Source of the DNA: Virgibacillus salarius
GTDB lineage: Bacteria > Bacillota > Bacilli > Bacillales > Amphibacillaceae
Direction: 5' to 3'
Length of the DNA stretch: 64,000 nt
Assembly: GCF_039521925.1 (NCBI RefSeq)
Contig: NZ_BAAACY010000170.1
Span: 1 to 64,000 of the forward strand
Below the pieces are notes generated by a model, which saw nothing but the letters and a program-made list of their open reading frames with translations, did no database searches and was not told the origin of the DNA. This document shows, piece after piece, positions 1 through 8,771 of the stretch; position 1 is the first letter of the stretch; every line of letters begins with the position of its first letter. The position numbers were made by a program, and so were the translations under genes.

Positions 1-238
1 AATAGCTACTAGAGGAAGCGTAAATCTGAGCATGTAGTGATAAGGACTGAGCGAATTTTGCTCAGTTTTTCTTAATCTTCAAAATGAACCGTTTTCGTTA
101 TATCTCAGCCTTGTGTACATACTTTAAGGAGATATTGCTAACAAGTTACGAAAACGGAGGTATATTTAAAGGACCACTGGATTCGATAGCTATACCAGCT
201 TTTAATGTGATTTGGGCGCTTATTTTTAAGCACTATTC
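1..238. other. Intergenic left edge with repeat fragment and terminator-like hairpin
   Basis: No gene is visible here. Bases 1-75 are a near-identical copy of 37538-37612, so this is the truncated right part of a dispersed repeat. That copy ends in a hairpin (ACTGAGC at 46-52, GCTCAGT at 60-66) followed by T residues, which looks like an intrinsic terminator. Further right there is a 10-bp inverted repeat (CCGTTTTCGT at 89-98, ACGAAAACGG at 148-157) with a 49-base loop. Its role is unknown. Confidence 0.6.
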
Positions 239-1153
239 TTAGACAATCGGTTCACAATATCTATTTTCTAATTCTAAATGTAATGGCTCGCCTGTATCAT
301 AAGAAATATTGCCAATCTTTTCAGTTAACAAGGTTACATATTTGAAATCATTTGTTTTCCAATAATCATATACAAGGGTTAAGATATCAATACCTTCCAT
401 TCTTGCTTGCCGGTATAGATCAAGAAAGCTTTGGTTGCTCGGCTTTTTTGTAGCTGGGTGATACCAAGTTTTTTGATTCAAATTAAGATAATCTGTATTT
501 TCCTTGATAGGCTGATGTGAAAAAGGGGATATAAAAGATTTTAAAATTGTATTCTTCCACCCATGAGGATCAGATAATACCTTTAAAGCTAACTTCATAT
601 GGCGATAAGATTTATGAATATATGATGACGAATGGCGATTTAGCTCAGGAAAGTGCTTTTCAATCGTGTTATACAAAAGCAAGCTAATGTTTCTATCCAG
701 AGACATACCGACATCTATTTCTTTATAAACTGGTGCTTTCCATGTTTTTAAATTATGATATTTTTCCATCATTATGGTGTCAATCAGAACTTCAAGCTTT
801 TGATGTTTATTTTCTTCATACCCAGCTCGATAATGGATATATGGATGAGTATTTCTATCCAAGATATGATGAGTGACAAATCCGAAAACATACGCTTTTG
901 CTTTTGCATTCATTTTTCCAGCTTCCATTAGCAAGTCAATGAGAAAGTCCCCACAATGCCTTGTATGAAGAGCATTTCCGATATTCTGTATATGCTCCTT
1001 CTTCATTCCTGGCCAGAAATTATAATAGAAAAAAGGGTCTGGACCCTGTGCACCAAGTTTCATATATGCTTCGTAATTAGAAAATGGATAAGTTTGGGTT
1101 ACAGCATCTGCCACGTCCTCACAAAAGAGTATATGTGTCCATATATTTGGCAT
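239..1153 (-). CDS. Zinc-dependent phospholipase C family protein
   Basis: A 304-residue protein of the zinc-dependent phospholipase C / S1-P1 nuclease-like fold family (Pfam zinc_dep_PLPC type). The N-terminal Met-Pro-Asn-Ile-Trp-Thr-His segment, the GPDPFFYY motif near residue 38 and the His/Asp-rich THHILDRNTHPYIHY stretch near residue 100 are typical of this fold and would bind metal. No signal peptide is visible, so it is probably cytoplasmic and may not be a secreted phospholipase; the substrate is unknown. The ATG at 1153 is chosen over an upstream in-frame start because AAAGGAGG lies 9 bases before it. It stands alone, divergent from fumC. Confidence 0.82.
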   Translation of the reverse strand: MPNIWTHILFCEDVADAVTQTYPFSNYEAYMKLGAQGPDPFFYYNFWPGMKKEHIQNIGNALHTRHCGDFLIDLLMEAGKMNAKAKAYVFGFVTHHILDRNTHPYIHYRAGYEENKHQKLEVLIDTIMMEKYHNLKTWKAPVYKEIDVGMSLDRNISLLLYNTIEKHFPELNRHSSSYIHKSYRHMKLALKVLSDPHGWKNTILKSFISPFSHQPIKENTDYLNLNQKTWYHPATKKPSNQSFLDLYRQARMEGIDILTLVYDYWKTNDFKYVTLLTEKIGNISYDTGEPLHLELENRYCEPIV

Positions 1154-1352
1154 AACGAAATCCTCCTTTATGTAATGTTTTAGAAGACTTCTGTTCTGCT
1201 TTCGAAATCGTTTTAGATATGATGAATGAAAAACTATGTCTTCCCACACTTTAACTATCGTTTCCTATCTTACATATTATAAAAGAAAAGCTAGATGGAT
1301 TGGAACCATAAACGCGTACAATTTTGTGTCAGTACAAAAAGAACAAGTAAAT

Positions 1353-1381
1353 TTGTCAACTTGGTTGAAAATCCGTACATT
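1353..1381 (+). promoter_or_regulatory. Sigma-A promoter for fumC
   Basis: TTGTCA (1353-1358) and TACATT (1376-1381) with a 17-base spacer are a good vegetative promoter match. They predict a transcript start near 1388, about 70 bases before the fumC start codon. Confidence 0.5.
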
Positions 1382-1429
1382 CTATATATTTTCATCTGTC
1401 AATTTTCTGATACAATAGAAGGAGGTTAT

Positions 1430-1447
1430 ATGAATGAATCTACATAG
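1430..1447 (+). CDS. Possible five-codon leader ORF before fumC
   Basis: ATG-AAT-GAA-TCT-ACA-TAG encodes Met-Asn-Glu-Ser-Thr and is preceded by a near-perfect GAAGGAGG ribosome-binding site. Its stop codon sits beside the fumC ribosome-binding site (AGGGAGG), so translation of the leader could be coupled to fumC. It may equally be a chance ATG after a duplicated ribosome-binding site. No regulatory residues such as a codon run are present. Confidence 0.3.
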   Translation: MNEST

Positions 1448-1460
1448 GGAGGAAAGCGTA

Positions 1461-2846
1461 ATGGATTATCGTATAGAAAAAGATACAATAGGTGAAATTC
1501 AAGTACCTGCTGATAAATATTGGGGTGCTCAAACACAACGAAGTAAGCAAAATTTCCCAATTGGTAATGAAAAAATGCCGACGGAAATAATTAAAGCGTT
1601 TGCTATTTTGAAAAAGAGTGCTGCCCATGCAAATATGGAATTAGGTTTATTAGATGAAAAAAAAGCGGAAGCAATCAATTTTGCAGCAGAACAAATTATT
1701 AGTGGGGAAATTAGTGAGCACTTTCCTTTAGTTGTTTGGCAAACAGGTAGTGGAACACAATCTAATATGAATGTAAATGAAGTTATTGCCTATGTCGGCA
1801 ATAAGTGGTTAAGTGAGCAGAAAAGTGAGTTAACATTGCACCCGAATGATGATGTTAATAAATCACAAAGCTCCAATGATACGTATCCTACAGCAATGCA
1901 TATTGCGTCTGTTATGAAATTGGAAGATACGGTGTTACCAGCTATTAAGACATTGAAAGATACCTTCCGCTCAAAAATGGAAACCTACAAGGATATTGTT
2001 AAAATCGGGCGTACCCATTTACAAGATGCTACACCATTAACATTGGGACAGGAAATTAGTGGTTGGCATCGTATGCTAGAAAAATCAGAAGCTATGATTA
2101 AAGAAAGTGTTCAGCATATCAAGGAGCTTGCTATTGGTGGTACTGCTGTTGGGACAGGCTTAAATGCTCATCCTGAGTTCTCTGAACGTGTTTGTGCAGC
2201 AATTAATACCTATACAGGTAAAAATTTTGTTTCTGCACCAAATAAATTCCATGCATTAACAAGTCATGACGAAACGGTATATGCGCATGGAGCTTTAAAA
2301 GGATTAGCGGCGGATATGATGAAAATTGCAAATGATGTTCGGTGGCTTGCAAGTGGACCTCGTTGTGGAATTGGCGAGATCACTATACCGGCAAATGAAC
2401 CTGGAAGCTCGATTATGCCTGGAAAAGTAAATCCAACACAAAGTGAAGCAGTTACAATGGTAGTAGCTCAGGTAATGGGAAATGATGCAACGATTGGTTT
2501 TGCTGCAAGTCAAGGTAATTTTGAGTTGAATGTGTTTAAGCCAGTTATTGCTTATAATTTCCTTCAATCTTGTCAAATTCTATCAGATAGTATACTTTCA
2601 TTTGATGAGCGCTGTGCCAAGGGAATCGAACCAAATTTGGAGCAAATCGATAAAAATCTAAAAGATTCATTAATGCTAGTGACAGCACTTAACCCACATA
2701 TCGGTTATGAGAATGCAGCAAAAATTGCTAAAAAAGCATTTAAGGACAATGCTACATTAAAAGAAACAGCTGTTGAATTAGGGTTGCTTACTGAAGAAGA
2801 ATTTGATCAATATGTGAATCCGAAAGAAATGACGTATCCAAAATAA
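1461..2846 (+). CDS. fumC: Fumarate hydratase, class II
   Basis: Cytosolic fumarase (citG/fumC) that interconverts fumarate and L-malate in the citric acid cycle. At 462 residues it has the usual length for oxygen-stable homotetrameric class II enzymes. The family signature around GSSIMPGKVNP near residue 317 and the active-site region GRTHLQDATP near residue 180 are intact. The ATG at 1461 follows AGGGAGGAAAG; an in-frame ATG at 1434 is less likely because 462 residues matches Bacillus FumC. The gene is monocistronic, with a promoter at 1353 and a strong terminator at 2878. Confidence 0.97.
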   Translation: MDYRIEKDTIGEIQVPADKYWGAQTQRSKQNFPIGNEKMPTEIIKAFAILKKSAAHANMELGLLDEKKAEAINFAAEQIISGEISEHFPLVVWQTGSGTQSNMNVNEVIAYVGNKWLSEQKSELTLHPNDDVNKSQSSNDTYPTAMHIASVMKLEDTVLPAIKTLKDTFRSKMETYKDIVKIGRTHLQDATPLTLGQEISGWHRMLEKSEAMIKESVQHIKELAIGGTAVGTGLNAHPEFSERVCAAINTYTGKNFVSAPNKFHALTSHDETVYAHGALKGLAADMMKIANDVRWLASGPRCGIGEITIPANEPGSSIMPGKVNPTQSEAVTMVVAQVMGNDATIGFAASQGNFELNVFKPVIAYNFLQSCQILSDSILSFDERCAKGIEPNLEQIDKNLKDSLMLVTALNPHIGYENAAKIAKKAFKDNATLKETAVELGLLTEEEFDQYVNPKEMTYPK

Positions 2847-2877
2847 AATGCATACTGTTTCATCAGCAACCTTTAGG

Positions 2878-2911
2878 CTGCCGAGAAAAATTTTCTCGGC
2901 AGTTATTTTTA
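2878..2911 (+). terminator. Intrinsic terminator of fumC
   Basis: A perfect stem of CTGCCGAGAAAA with TTTTCTCGGCAG is followed by a T-rich tail. It lies 32 bases after the fumC stop codon. Confidence 0.88.
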
Positions 2912-2978
2912 TCTATGAAAAATTATTATGTTAATTATATGCTTGCCAACAAATCTACAATTTACCAGTGAAAACTTA

Positions 2979-3008
2979 TGATAAGTTTTTTGTAATCTGC
3001 TCACACTA
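2979..3008 (+). promoter_or_regulatory. Possible sigma-G-type promoter of the spore protein gene
   Basis: TGATAA (2979-2984) and CACACTA (3002-3008) are 17 bases apart and resemble the forespore sigma-G consensus (TGAATA / CATACTA). The predicted transcript start would fall almost on the ribosome-binding site, so the match is tentative. Confidence 0.3.
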
Positions 3009-3029
3009 TGATTACAGGAGGTGATAAAC

Positions 3030-3227
3030 ATGGCTAACAACAGTTCAAACCAATTAGTTGTTCCTGGAGTACAACAAGCTCTTGATCAAATGAAATATGA
3101 AATTGCTCAAGAATTTGGTGTGACTTTAGGTCCTGATTCTACTTCTCGTTCAAACGGGTCAGTTGGTGGAGAAATCACTAAAAGACTTGTTCAAACTGCT
3201 CAACAACAACTAGGACCAAAAGCTTAA
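3030..3227 (+). CDS. Small acid-soluble spore protein, alpha/beta type
   Basis: A 65-residue alpha/beta-type SASP. These proteins coat forespore DNA, keep it in an A-like form and protect it from UV and heat. The two conserved blocks are present: a first around LDQMKYEIAQEFGV (residues 18-31, which includes the site cut by germination protease GPR) and a second around GEITKRLVQTAQQQL (residues 47-61). The ATG at 3030 follows AGGAGGTGAT. It is a single gene between two terminators, and expression in the forespore is expected from the family. Confidence 0.95.
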   Translation: MANNSSNQLVVPGVQQALDQMKYEIAQEFGVTLGPDSTSRSNGSVGGEITKRLVQTAQQQLGPKA

Positions 3228-3245
3228 TAATAATGGTGGAAAAGA

Positions 3246-3276
3246 CGGGGAAGCCAATTGGCTTCCCCGCAATTTT
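3246..3276. terminator. Terminator between the spore protein gene and msmX
   Basis: The palindromic stem GGGGAAGCC / GGCTTCCCC (3247-3268) lies between convergent genes, followed by a T-rich stretch on the plus side. It probably serves the spore protein gene and possibly msmX as well. Confidence 0.8.
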
Positions 3277-3290
3277 AGTATATATAAAAT

Positions 3291-4388
3291 TTAACGAATA
3301 CGAAGCTCTGTTTCAATGTCAAAAAAGTGGGCTTTGTTCATATCAAAGGCAAGCTCAATATTTTCGCCAACATTTATATCTGTACGAGAATCGATACGTG
3401 CAATGAAATCCTGCTCTCCTATTTTAGAATAGAGGTACGTCTCAGCACCCATCAAATCAGCCACTTCAATGTTAGCTGTTATTTTAGTGTTTGGTGATGA
3501 TTCAATAAATACTGGTTCATCGTGGATATCTTCTGGACGGATACCTAAAGTGATTTCTTTATCTTCGTAACCTTGGTCTCGTAATATTTTAAGCTTTCCT
3601 TCAGGTATTTCTATTTTCGTTTCTCCGACTTCCACAGTATTTCCATTTAGTTTTCCAGTGAAGAAGTTCATAGATGGAGATCCAATGAATCCACCGACAA
3701 AAACATTATCAGGGTTATCATAAACATCTTTAGGAGCTCCGATTTGTTGGATAATTCCATCCTTCATTACAACAAGGCGTGTTGCCATAGTCATCGCTTC
3801 TGTCTGGTCATGGGTTACGTAGATGGTTGTTGTTTGCAGTCTTTGATGGAGCTTTTGAATCTCTGCACGCATTTGTACACGTAATTTAGCATCTAAGTTT
3901 GATAATGGTTCGTCCATTAAGAACACCTTGGCATCACGGACAATTGCACGACCAAGTGCTACACGTTGACGTTGCCCACCTGATAATGCTTTTGGTTTAC
4001 GATCTAAATAAGCTTCAAGGCCGAGAATATTTGCAGCATTCTTAACACGTTTCTCAATTTCATCCTTCTTGAATTTACGTAATTTTAAACCGAAAGCCAT
4101 ATTATCGTATACATTCATATGTGGATATAATGCATAGTTTTGGAACACCATAGCAATATCCCGATCTTTTGGAGCCACATCATTCATTTTTTTATCATCG
4201 ATGTATAATTCACCATCGGTTATCTCTTCAAGACCAGCAATCATTCGTAAGGTTGTAGATTTACCACAACCAGAAGGTCCAACAAAAACAATAAATTCTT
4301 TATCTTGAATATGTAGGTTAAAGTCGTCTACGGCAATCGTCTTTTTATCGAACGATTTTTGAATGTGCTCTAAACGAAGTTCTGCCAT
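3291..4388 (-). CDS. msmX: Multi-sugar ABC importer ATPase (MsmX/UgpC type)
   Basis: A 365-residue nucleotide-binding subunit of CUT1-type sugar importers. It has a Walker A motif (GPSGCGKST near residue 37), the ABC signature LSGGQRQRV, a Walker B motif (VFLMDEP) and a C-terminal OB-like regulatory domain. No permease or binding protein is nearby, which fits the B. subtilis situation where one MsmX energises several importers. The next gene upstream is yxkF-like, as in B. subtilis. AAAGGAGG precedes the ATG. A CcpA-like site lies in the leader at 4410-4424. Confidence 0.93.
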   Translation of the reverse strand: MAELRLEHIQKSFDKKTIAVDDFNLHIQDKEFIVFVGPSGCGKSTTLRMIAGLEEITDGELYIDDKKMNDVAPKDRDIAMVFQNYALYPHMNVYDNMAFGLKLRKFKKDEIEKRVKNAANILGLEAYLDRKPKALSGGQRQRVALGRAIVRDAKVFLMDEPLSNLDAKLRVQMRAEIQKLHQRLQTTTIYVTHDQTEAMTMATRLVVMKDGIIQQIGAPKDVYDNPDNVFVGGFIGSPSMNFFTGKLNGNTVEVGETKIEIPEGKLKILRDQGYEDKEITLGIRPEDIHDEPVFIESSPNTKITANIEVADLMGAETYLYSKIGEQDFIARIDSRTDINVGENIELAFDMNKAHFFDIETELRIR

Positions 4389-4409
4389 TGCTCTATTCCT
4401 CCTTTATTT

Positions 4410-4424
4410 TTGTAAACGTTTAAT
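4410..4424. promoter_or_regulatory. Possible catabolite-responsive element before msmX
   Basis: TTGTAAACGTTTAAT fits the cre consensus WTGNAANCGNWNNCW at all but one fixed position. It lies in the msmX leader, 22-36 bases before the start codon. A candidate -10 box (TATACT on the minus strand, 4432-4437) is just upstream, so a bound CcpA would act as a roadblock. The role is inferred. Confidence 0.4.
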
Positions 4425-4481
4425 TAGTTATAGTATAAAAAAAGCCTGGACAAATAGAAACAGCAAACATGCACAAAGATA

Positions 4482-5375
4482 TTAATCTTCTTTGTGCATA
4501 TTTGCTAGTAATGCTAAATATACAGTTGTGGCTTGGTGAAATTGCCGAATATCGATACCAGTCTTTTCAATAAATTTATCCAACCGATATTGCAGGCTGT
4601 TTCGATGCATATATAACTCCTTCGCAGCAACAGAAACATTTAAATTACATTGAAGGAAGGTGTGAATAGTCTGTAATAAGTCGGTGTCATCGGTGAATTC
4701 CTGTAGAATCGTTTCAGCGATATATTCTCTGAATGCTTGATCTGAGAAGCCAACCAGAATGTGAGGAATTGCTTCTTTGTAGCTTATTACCGATTTATCT
4801 GTATAGGTTAATATCCTATTAGCATAGGTTAACAAGCTCTTATACTGATGCTTAGCATCTTTATAATTCTTGGAATATGGACCAACAAAGAAGTGAATAT
4901 TAACGTATAAATCACTCATTAATATATCAATAATCTGTTCGTAAGATATACTCTCCTCTGCTATGATGGGCTTCTCTTCGATAAGAATACCTTCATGTTC
5001 GTTTTCCCATATGATGGGAACGGAATAGTCGAACAATGTTTGTATTGACTCTTTAAATACTCCCGGATTTATCTGGTTTTTATTCATAGAAAAGTAAACA
5101 AAGCGATAGGGAGAAGTAATTGAAGTAGGAGCTTCCGTGAAATTTTGATCAATGATTTGCTTCCATACTTTTTCCTTTTTAGTGAGAGGTGGTCCTTGAT
5201 ACGGTGTTAAAAATGTACGCATTAATCGACCATCTTTTTCCGATAGTTCCTGCTTAGCAATGCCGATTTTTTCCCCATTATGTGTTAAAAACCATTGATA
5301 GGTTTCACTAACATAACCTTTTTCTTCACTATCGACAATAAGAGAAGGGAAAATATTTTTTAGTTGTTCAATCAT
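4482..5375 (-). CDS. yxkF: PucR/CdaR-type helix-turn-helix regulator (YxkF-like)
   Basis: A 297-residue protein ending in the PucR C-terminal HTH domain. The segment near residues 250-275 (NLNVSVAAKELYMHRNSLQY) is the DNA-binding helix-turn-helix of the HTH_30 family. The N-terminal two thirds has no recognised ligand domain. Pairing with msmX is conserved in B. subtilis (yxkF-msmX) and suggests control of sugar uptake, but the ligand is unknown. The ATG at 5375 is preferred over a TTG two codons upstream because AGGG is correctly spaced only from the ATG. Confidence 0.8.
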   Translation of the reverse strand: MIEQLKNIFPSLIVDSEEKGYVSETYQWFLTHNGEKIGIAKQELSEKDGRLMRTFLTPYQGPPLTKKEKVWKQIIDQNFTEAPTSITSPYRFVYFSMNKNQINPGVFKESIQTLFDYSVPIIWENEHEGILIEEKPIIAEESISYEQIIDILMSDLYVNIHFFVGPYSKNYKDAKHQYKSLLTYANRILTYTDKSVISYKEAIPHILVGFSDQAFREYIAETILQEFTDDTDLLQTIHTFLQCNLNVSVAAKELYMHRNSLQYRLDKFIEKTGIDIRQFHQATTVYLALLANMHKED

Positions 5376-5450
5376 TGGCAAACCCTCATTTTCTTCAGTG
5401 CTTTTTTTTATTATAACAGTCGAAAAATTATTTAAAAATAAATAATTGAA

Positions 5451-5478
5451 TTGACTGCAAAATTTGAAACGCTATACA
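5451..5478 (+). promoter_or_regulatory. Sigma-A promoter for yheA
   Basis: TTGACT (5451-5456) and TATACA (5473-5478) with a 16-base spacer lie about 60 bases before the yheA start codon. Confidence 0.5.
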
Positions 5479-5535
5479 CGACGTATTTCGTTTGTTATAG
5501 TAAATGAGAGTAAGAAATATGAAGGAGGATTTGTC

Positions 5536-5895
5536 TTGCCCAATATTTATGATAGTGCTTATGATTTAGAAAAAGCAATTCGAGAAAGTGAAGAATTTAA
5601 GAGCTTAAAAACTGCCTATGATGCAGTAATGAATGACCCATCTGCAAAGCAGATGTTTGATAATTTTCGTGATACTCAAATGGCCTTGCAAGAGAAACAA
5701 ATGCAGGGACAAGAAATTACTGAAGAAGAAGTTGAAAAAGCAAGACAAGTTGTTGAATTAGTTCAGCAGCATCAAGATATATCTAAATTAATGGAAGAGG
5801 AGCAACGCCTTAATCTAGTTATTAATGATGTGAGCAGAATTATTACAAAACCTTTAGAAGAACTCTATGGTACATCAGAGGATAAAAACGAATAA
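5536..5895 (+). CDS. yheA: YheA/YlbF family protein (UPF0342)
   Basis: A 119-residue, mostly helical, acidic protein of the YheA (UPF0342) branch of the YlbF/YmcA (DUF964) family. Other members, YlbF, YmcA and YaaT, form the Y-complex that affects RNase Y and development in B. subtilis; the role of YheA is not established. The start is a TTG at 5536 because GAAGGAGG sits 7 bases upstream and the length then matches YheA; an ATG-initiated extension to 5464 has no ribosome-binding site. Promoter at 5451, terminator at 5915. Confidence 0.88.
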   Translation: MPNIYDSAYDLEKAIRESEEFKSLKTAYDAVMNDPSAKQMFDNFRDTQMALQEKQMQGQEITEEEVEKARQVVELVQQHQDISKLMEEEQRLNLVINDVSRIITKPLEELYGTSEDKNE

Positions 5896-5914
5896 TAAGT
5901 TAAAAGCTGCATGT

Positions 5915-5951
5915 AGAGCGTAGAAAAAGTGTATTTTTCTACGCTCTTTGA
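5915..5951 (+). terminator. Intrinsic terminator of yheA
   Basis: AGAGCGTAGAAAAA pairs with TTTTTCTACGCTCT, followed by a short T run, 20 bases after the stop codon. Confidence 0.85.
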
Positions 5952-6123
5952 CGTTTATTAATTAAACTGTTAGCATCCAAGCTTTTAAAACGGTGAGCAA
6001 ACATGAAACTCCTTTTACTGAAATTCCTTTCCATTTAAAAATTAAAGTAATATTGCTAAAAGCAGGATAATCGGTAGATATTAGCGAATGGTTACATATA
6101 GAAATCAGAAAGGGGTAAAGAAG

Positions 6124-6897
6124 ATGGGAGACACGATTATATACGAAAGTAGAGATTGCATTTCATATATTTACTTCAACAGGGCAGCACGTTATAATGC
6201 ACTAAATGAAGAAATGTTGGAAGAACTGTTACAAACTATAAAAGAAGTTGAAAAAAATGATGATGCAATTGTGATTCTTTCAGGAGAAGGAAATGCGTTT
6301 TGCTCTGGTGGAGATATTTCAATGATGAAGGGTTTTTCAGATAAATCGTACTTTGATAATATTATGGAAATGATTGAACAAATTGTATTGAAACTATATA
6401 TGATGCCTAAAATTATTATTTCATCTATACATGGATCGGTAGCTGGATTGGGTTTAAGTATTGCTTTAACTGCTGACTTTGTTGTTGCACAGAAAGAGGC
6501 AAAATTAGGCATGCTATTTATTGGTGTAGGACTTGTACCTGATGGCGGTGGTCATTTTTGGTTACAGGAACGGCTTGGTACACAGCAAGCAAAGCAATTT
6601 ATTTGGGGATTAAAACAAGTGGATGGGATAAAGGCAAAACAAATGGGGTTGGTTGACATTACAGCAGAGGATAAAGCGATGCCTCATGCGACTAAGTTGG
6701 CCAATCAACTATTAGAAACACCATTAGCTGCCATGCTGCAAACCAAAATGATATATCATTCCAAGCAAAAGGAAGTATTACGTTATTATTTAGAAGAAGA
6801 GAAGCAATCGCAATGGGAACTACGAAACACGGAAGATCATCAGGAGGGGGTTAAAGCCTTTTTGGAGAAACGAAAACCGGTATTTAAAGGGAAATAA
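6124..6897 (+). CDS. yhaR: Enoyl-CoA hydratase/isomerase family protein (YhaR-like)
   Basis: A 257-residue crotonase-fold enzyme. AFCSGGDISMM near residue 60 and the SIHGSVAGLG stretch near residue 105 supply the oxyanion-hole loops. It would act on an acyl-CoA double bond or a related substrate; the exact substrate cannot be read. At the position of the second catalytic acid the sequence is PDGGGHFWL, which lacks the usual second Glu, so isomerase or other crotonase chemistry is possible. Its place before yhzD and yhaQP matches B. subtilis yhaR. The ATG at 6124 is preferred because AAAGGGG precedes it; an ATG at 6088 has no ribosome-binding site. Confidence 0.85.
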   Translation: MGDTIIYESRDCISYIYFNRAARYNALNEEMLEELLQTIKEVEKNDDAIVILSGEGNAFCSGGDISMMKGFSDKSYFDNIMEMIEQIVLKLYMMPKIIISSIHGSVAGLGLSIALTADFVVAQKEAKLGMLFIGVGLVPDGGGHFWLQERLGTQQAKQFIWGLKQVDGIKAKQMGLVDITAEDKAMPHATKLANQLLETPLAAMLQTKMIYHSKQKEVLRYYLEEEKQSQWELRNTEDHQEGVKAFLEKRKPVFKGK

Positions 6898-6904
6898 GTA
6901 CAGG

Positions 6905-6941
6905 TTGAAACCGACTTTCTAGTTATAGAAAATCGGTTTCG
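6905..6941 (+). terminator. Probable terminator of the enoyl-CoA hydratase gene
   Basis: TTGAAACCGA pairs with TCGGTTTC around an inner TTTCTA/TAGAAA stem just after the stop codon. The T run behind it is weak. Confidence 0.5.
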
Positions 6942-6988
6942 TTGTGAAAACAGAGCTTATGGATCTTTGAAGAAAAAACGGCGGGAAT

Positions 6989-7174
6989 TTATCGATGAAA
7001 TAATATTAATTTAGCCTCTGGAGTAACACAGCGATGTGTATATTCAAGGTAACCTCCCTCTTCTAGTTTAGCTGTTCCAATTTCTTTTGCTTCATCATCA
7101 CTAGCGGCGGTATATGTTTCATCCAATAGCTTTTCACCTGAACGGTTAAATACAGTTAGTGTATAGTTTCTCAT
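6989..7174 (-). CDS. yhzD: YhzD family protein
   Basis: A 61-residue small protein matching the length and sequence style of B. subtilis YhzD (pattern YTLTVFNRSGEKLLDETYTA at the N-terminus, then an alpha/beta stretch). Its function is unknown. The ATG at 7174 is preceded by AAGGAGG, with a slightly long spacer of about 11 bases. It is convergent with the enoyl-CoA hydratase gene, as expected for this neighbourhood. Confidence 0.8.
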   Translation of the reverse strand: MRNYTLTVFNRSGEKLLDETYTAASDDEAKEIGTAKLEEGGYLEYTHRCVTPEAKLILFHR

Positions 7175-7240
7175 AACATATGCTCCTCCTTGAAGTAACT
7201 TACTTATATATATTCGACAGGACTGCGTAAATTCCTTCAT

Positions 7241-7871
7241 TAAAACCCCTTTTCTTTAACGTGTAAGTAGACTTGATAATTTAAAAGATTCGTATGTATA
7301 CTGTGTGTAAATTTTACCTTATTATAAGGTGAAATAGCTAACTTTGAAAACATAGATCCGAGAAAAACGGGAGGATTAGCGGTTACGTAGGGTGGATTTA
7401 GTATAAAAGTCACAAGTTTCCCGATGAGCAAATATTTTAAGAGAGAAAGGTGAAATTAAGTTTATTATTACTACTTGCGAAGATATTTGATTGAATTTTA
7501 TATTTGATAGGGATGATAGGTGTTAAAGGAGGATTTCTCGCTAATCGAGCAGGACTCTGATATCTATTTGGTACAGAGTGTTATTCCACATATGGCATTA
7601 AGGTTCTTACTTGAAGCAATCATGTGAAACCAATATAGGGGGATAAACCAAATCCCCAATTGATTGAATTTTCACTATTACAAGAAACTAATCAACTTAA
7701 GGCAAGGCTTTAGGATAGCATGTAATATATATTTTCTCTTGGTTTATAGTCATGTTATTCGTAGGATGTTGCACATTACGTTTCTGCTTTCGTAGCAAAA
7801 GCTCAGGCTAAAATGAAACAATTAACCATTTGGATCGTAGTACAGATTAAAGAAAAGGGGGAAGGATTTTA
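7241..7871. other. Intergenic region without a recognisable gene
   Basis: About 630 bases between yhzD and yhaQ. Short open frames here have no ribosome-binding site and no recognisable protein character. Bases 7580-7655 are a degenerate copy of the hairpin-bearing repeat at 37628-37712: both contain TATTCCACATAT, then an ACTT(C/G)AAG block and an AATATAGG block. In B. subtilis the yhaSTU transporter genes lie in this area; they are absent here. Confidence 0.5.
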
Positions 7872-8771
7872 ATGACGCTAAAAATAGAAGATGTGACAAA
7901 GCGATTTGGCTCACATACGGCTGTAGACGCACTTTCTTTAGAGATCCCTGAAAAGGAAATGTTCGGCTTCCTTGGGGGAAATGGTGCAGGTAAGACGACA
8001 ACATTTCGAATGATATTAGGCTTATTAGATCGAACAGAAGGAAATATTTCTTGGAATGGTGAAGCCATACATTATGATAAAAGTCATTTAATAGGGTATC
8101 TCCCAGAAGAAAGAGGACTATATCCAAAGCTAACCGTTAAAGACCAGCTTATTTATTTAGGAAAGCTTCGTGGTATGAAAAAAATTGAAGTAGTAGATAA
8201 ACTAACGGGATGGCTTGAACGATTCAAGATACCAGAATACATGAATAAGAAGGTGGAAGAGCTATCCAAAGGTAATCAGCAAAAAATTCAATTCATCTCA
8301 TCCATCATTCATCAACCTAAATTAGTTATTTTAGATGAACCGTTTTCTGGACTTGATCCGGTCAATGTTGAAATGCTTAAAGAAGCAGTAATCGATTTAA
8401 AAGACAAGGGAACATCTATAGTATTTTCTTCTCATCGCATGGAGCATGTGGAAGAGCTATGTGAGCATCTCTGCATTCTTCATAAAGGAAAGCAGGTTGT
8501 TCAAGGGTCATTACAGGATATTAAACGCTCATATGGTAGGAAAAATTTAATTATTCATGCATCGTTTCCATTGGATTTTCTGCAAAGTTTTCCTGGAGTG
8601 GTGACCTATAAGAATGTAATGGAAGGTTGCCGCTTACAAATAGAAAGTGAAGCAATTTCGCAGGATATATTTCAAGCGCTGCAAGGAAAAGGATTTATTC
8701 GTAAATTTGAATTAGAAGAACCTTCGTTAAATGATATTTTCATAGAGAAAGTGGGTGCGTCTTATGAATAA
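7872..8771 (+). CDS. yhaQ: ABC transporter ATP-binding protein YhaQ
   Basis: A 299-residue ATPase of the NatA/ABC-2 drug-exporter group. Walker A GGNGAGKTT is near residue 35, a signature-like LSKGNQQKIQF replaces the usual LSGGQ, and Walker B is LVILDEPFSGLD. A C-terminal extension of about 75 residues is typical of NatA-like proteins. It overlaps the permease gene yhaP by 8 bases, so the two are translationally coupled. B. subtilis yhaQP is annotated as a NatAB-like sodium exporter pair; the substrate here is inferred. A weak AAGGGGGAAGG ribosome-binding site precedes the ATG. Confidence 0.9.
   Translation: MTLKIEDVTKRFGSHTAVDALSLEIPEKEMFGFLGGNGAGKTTTFRMILGLLDRTEGNISWNGEAIHYDKSHLIGYLPEERGLYPKLTVKDQLIYLGKLRGMKKIEVVDKLTGWLERFKIPEYMNKKVEELSKGNQQKIQFISSIIHQPKLVILDEPFSGLDPVNVEMLKEAVIDLKDKGTSIVFSSHRMEHVEELCEHLCILHKGKQVVQGSLQDIKRSYGRKNLIIHASFPLDFLQSFPGVVTYKNVMEGCRLQIESEAISQDIFQALQGKGFIRKFELEEPSLNDIFIEKVGASYE

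Noticed and set aside
7822..8127. A 101-codon minus-strand frame over the yhaQ start
   Set aside because: It is antisense to the Walker A region of yhaQ; its composition is not protein-like and no start signal is present.
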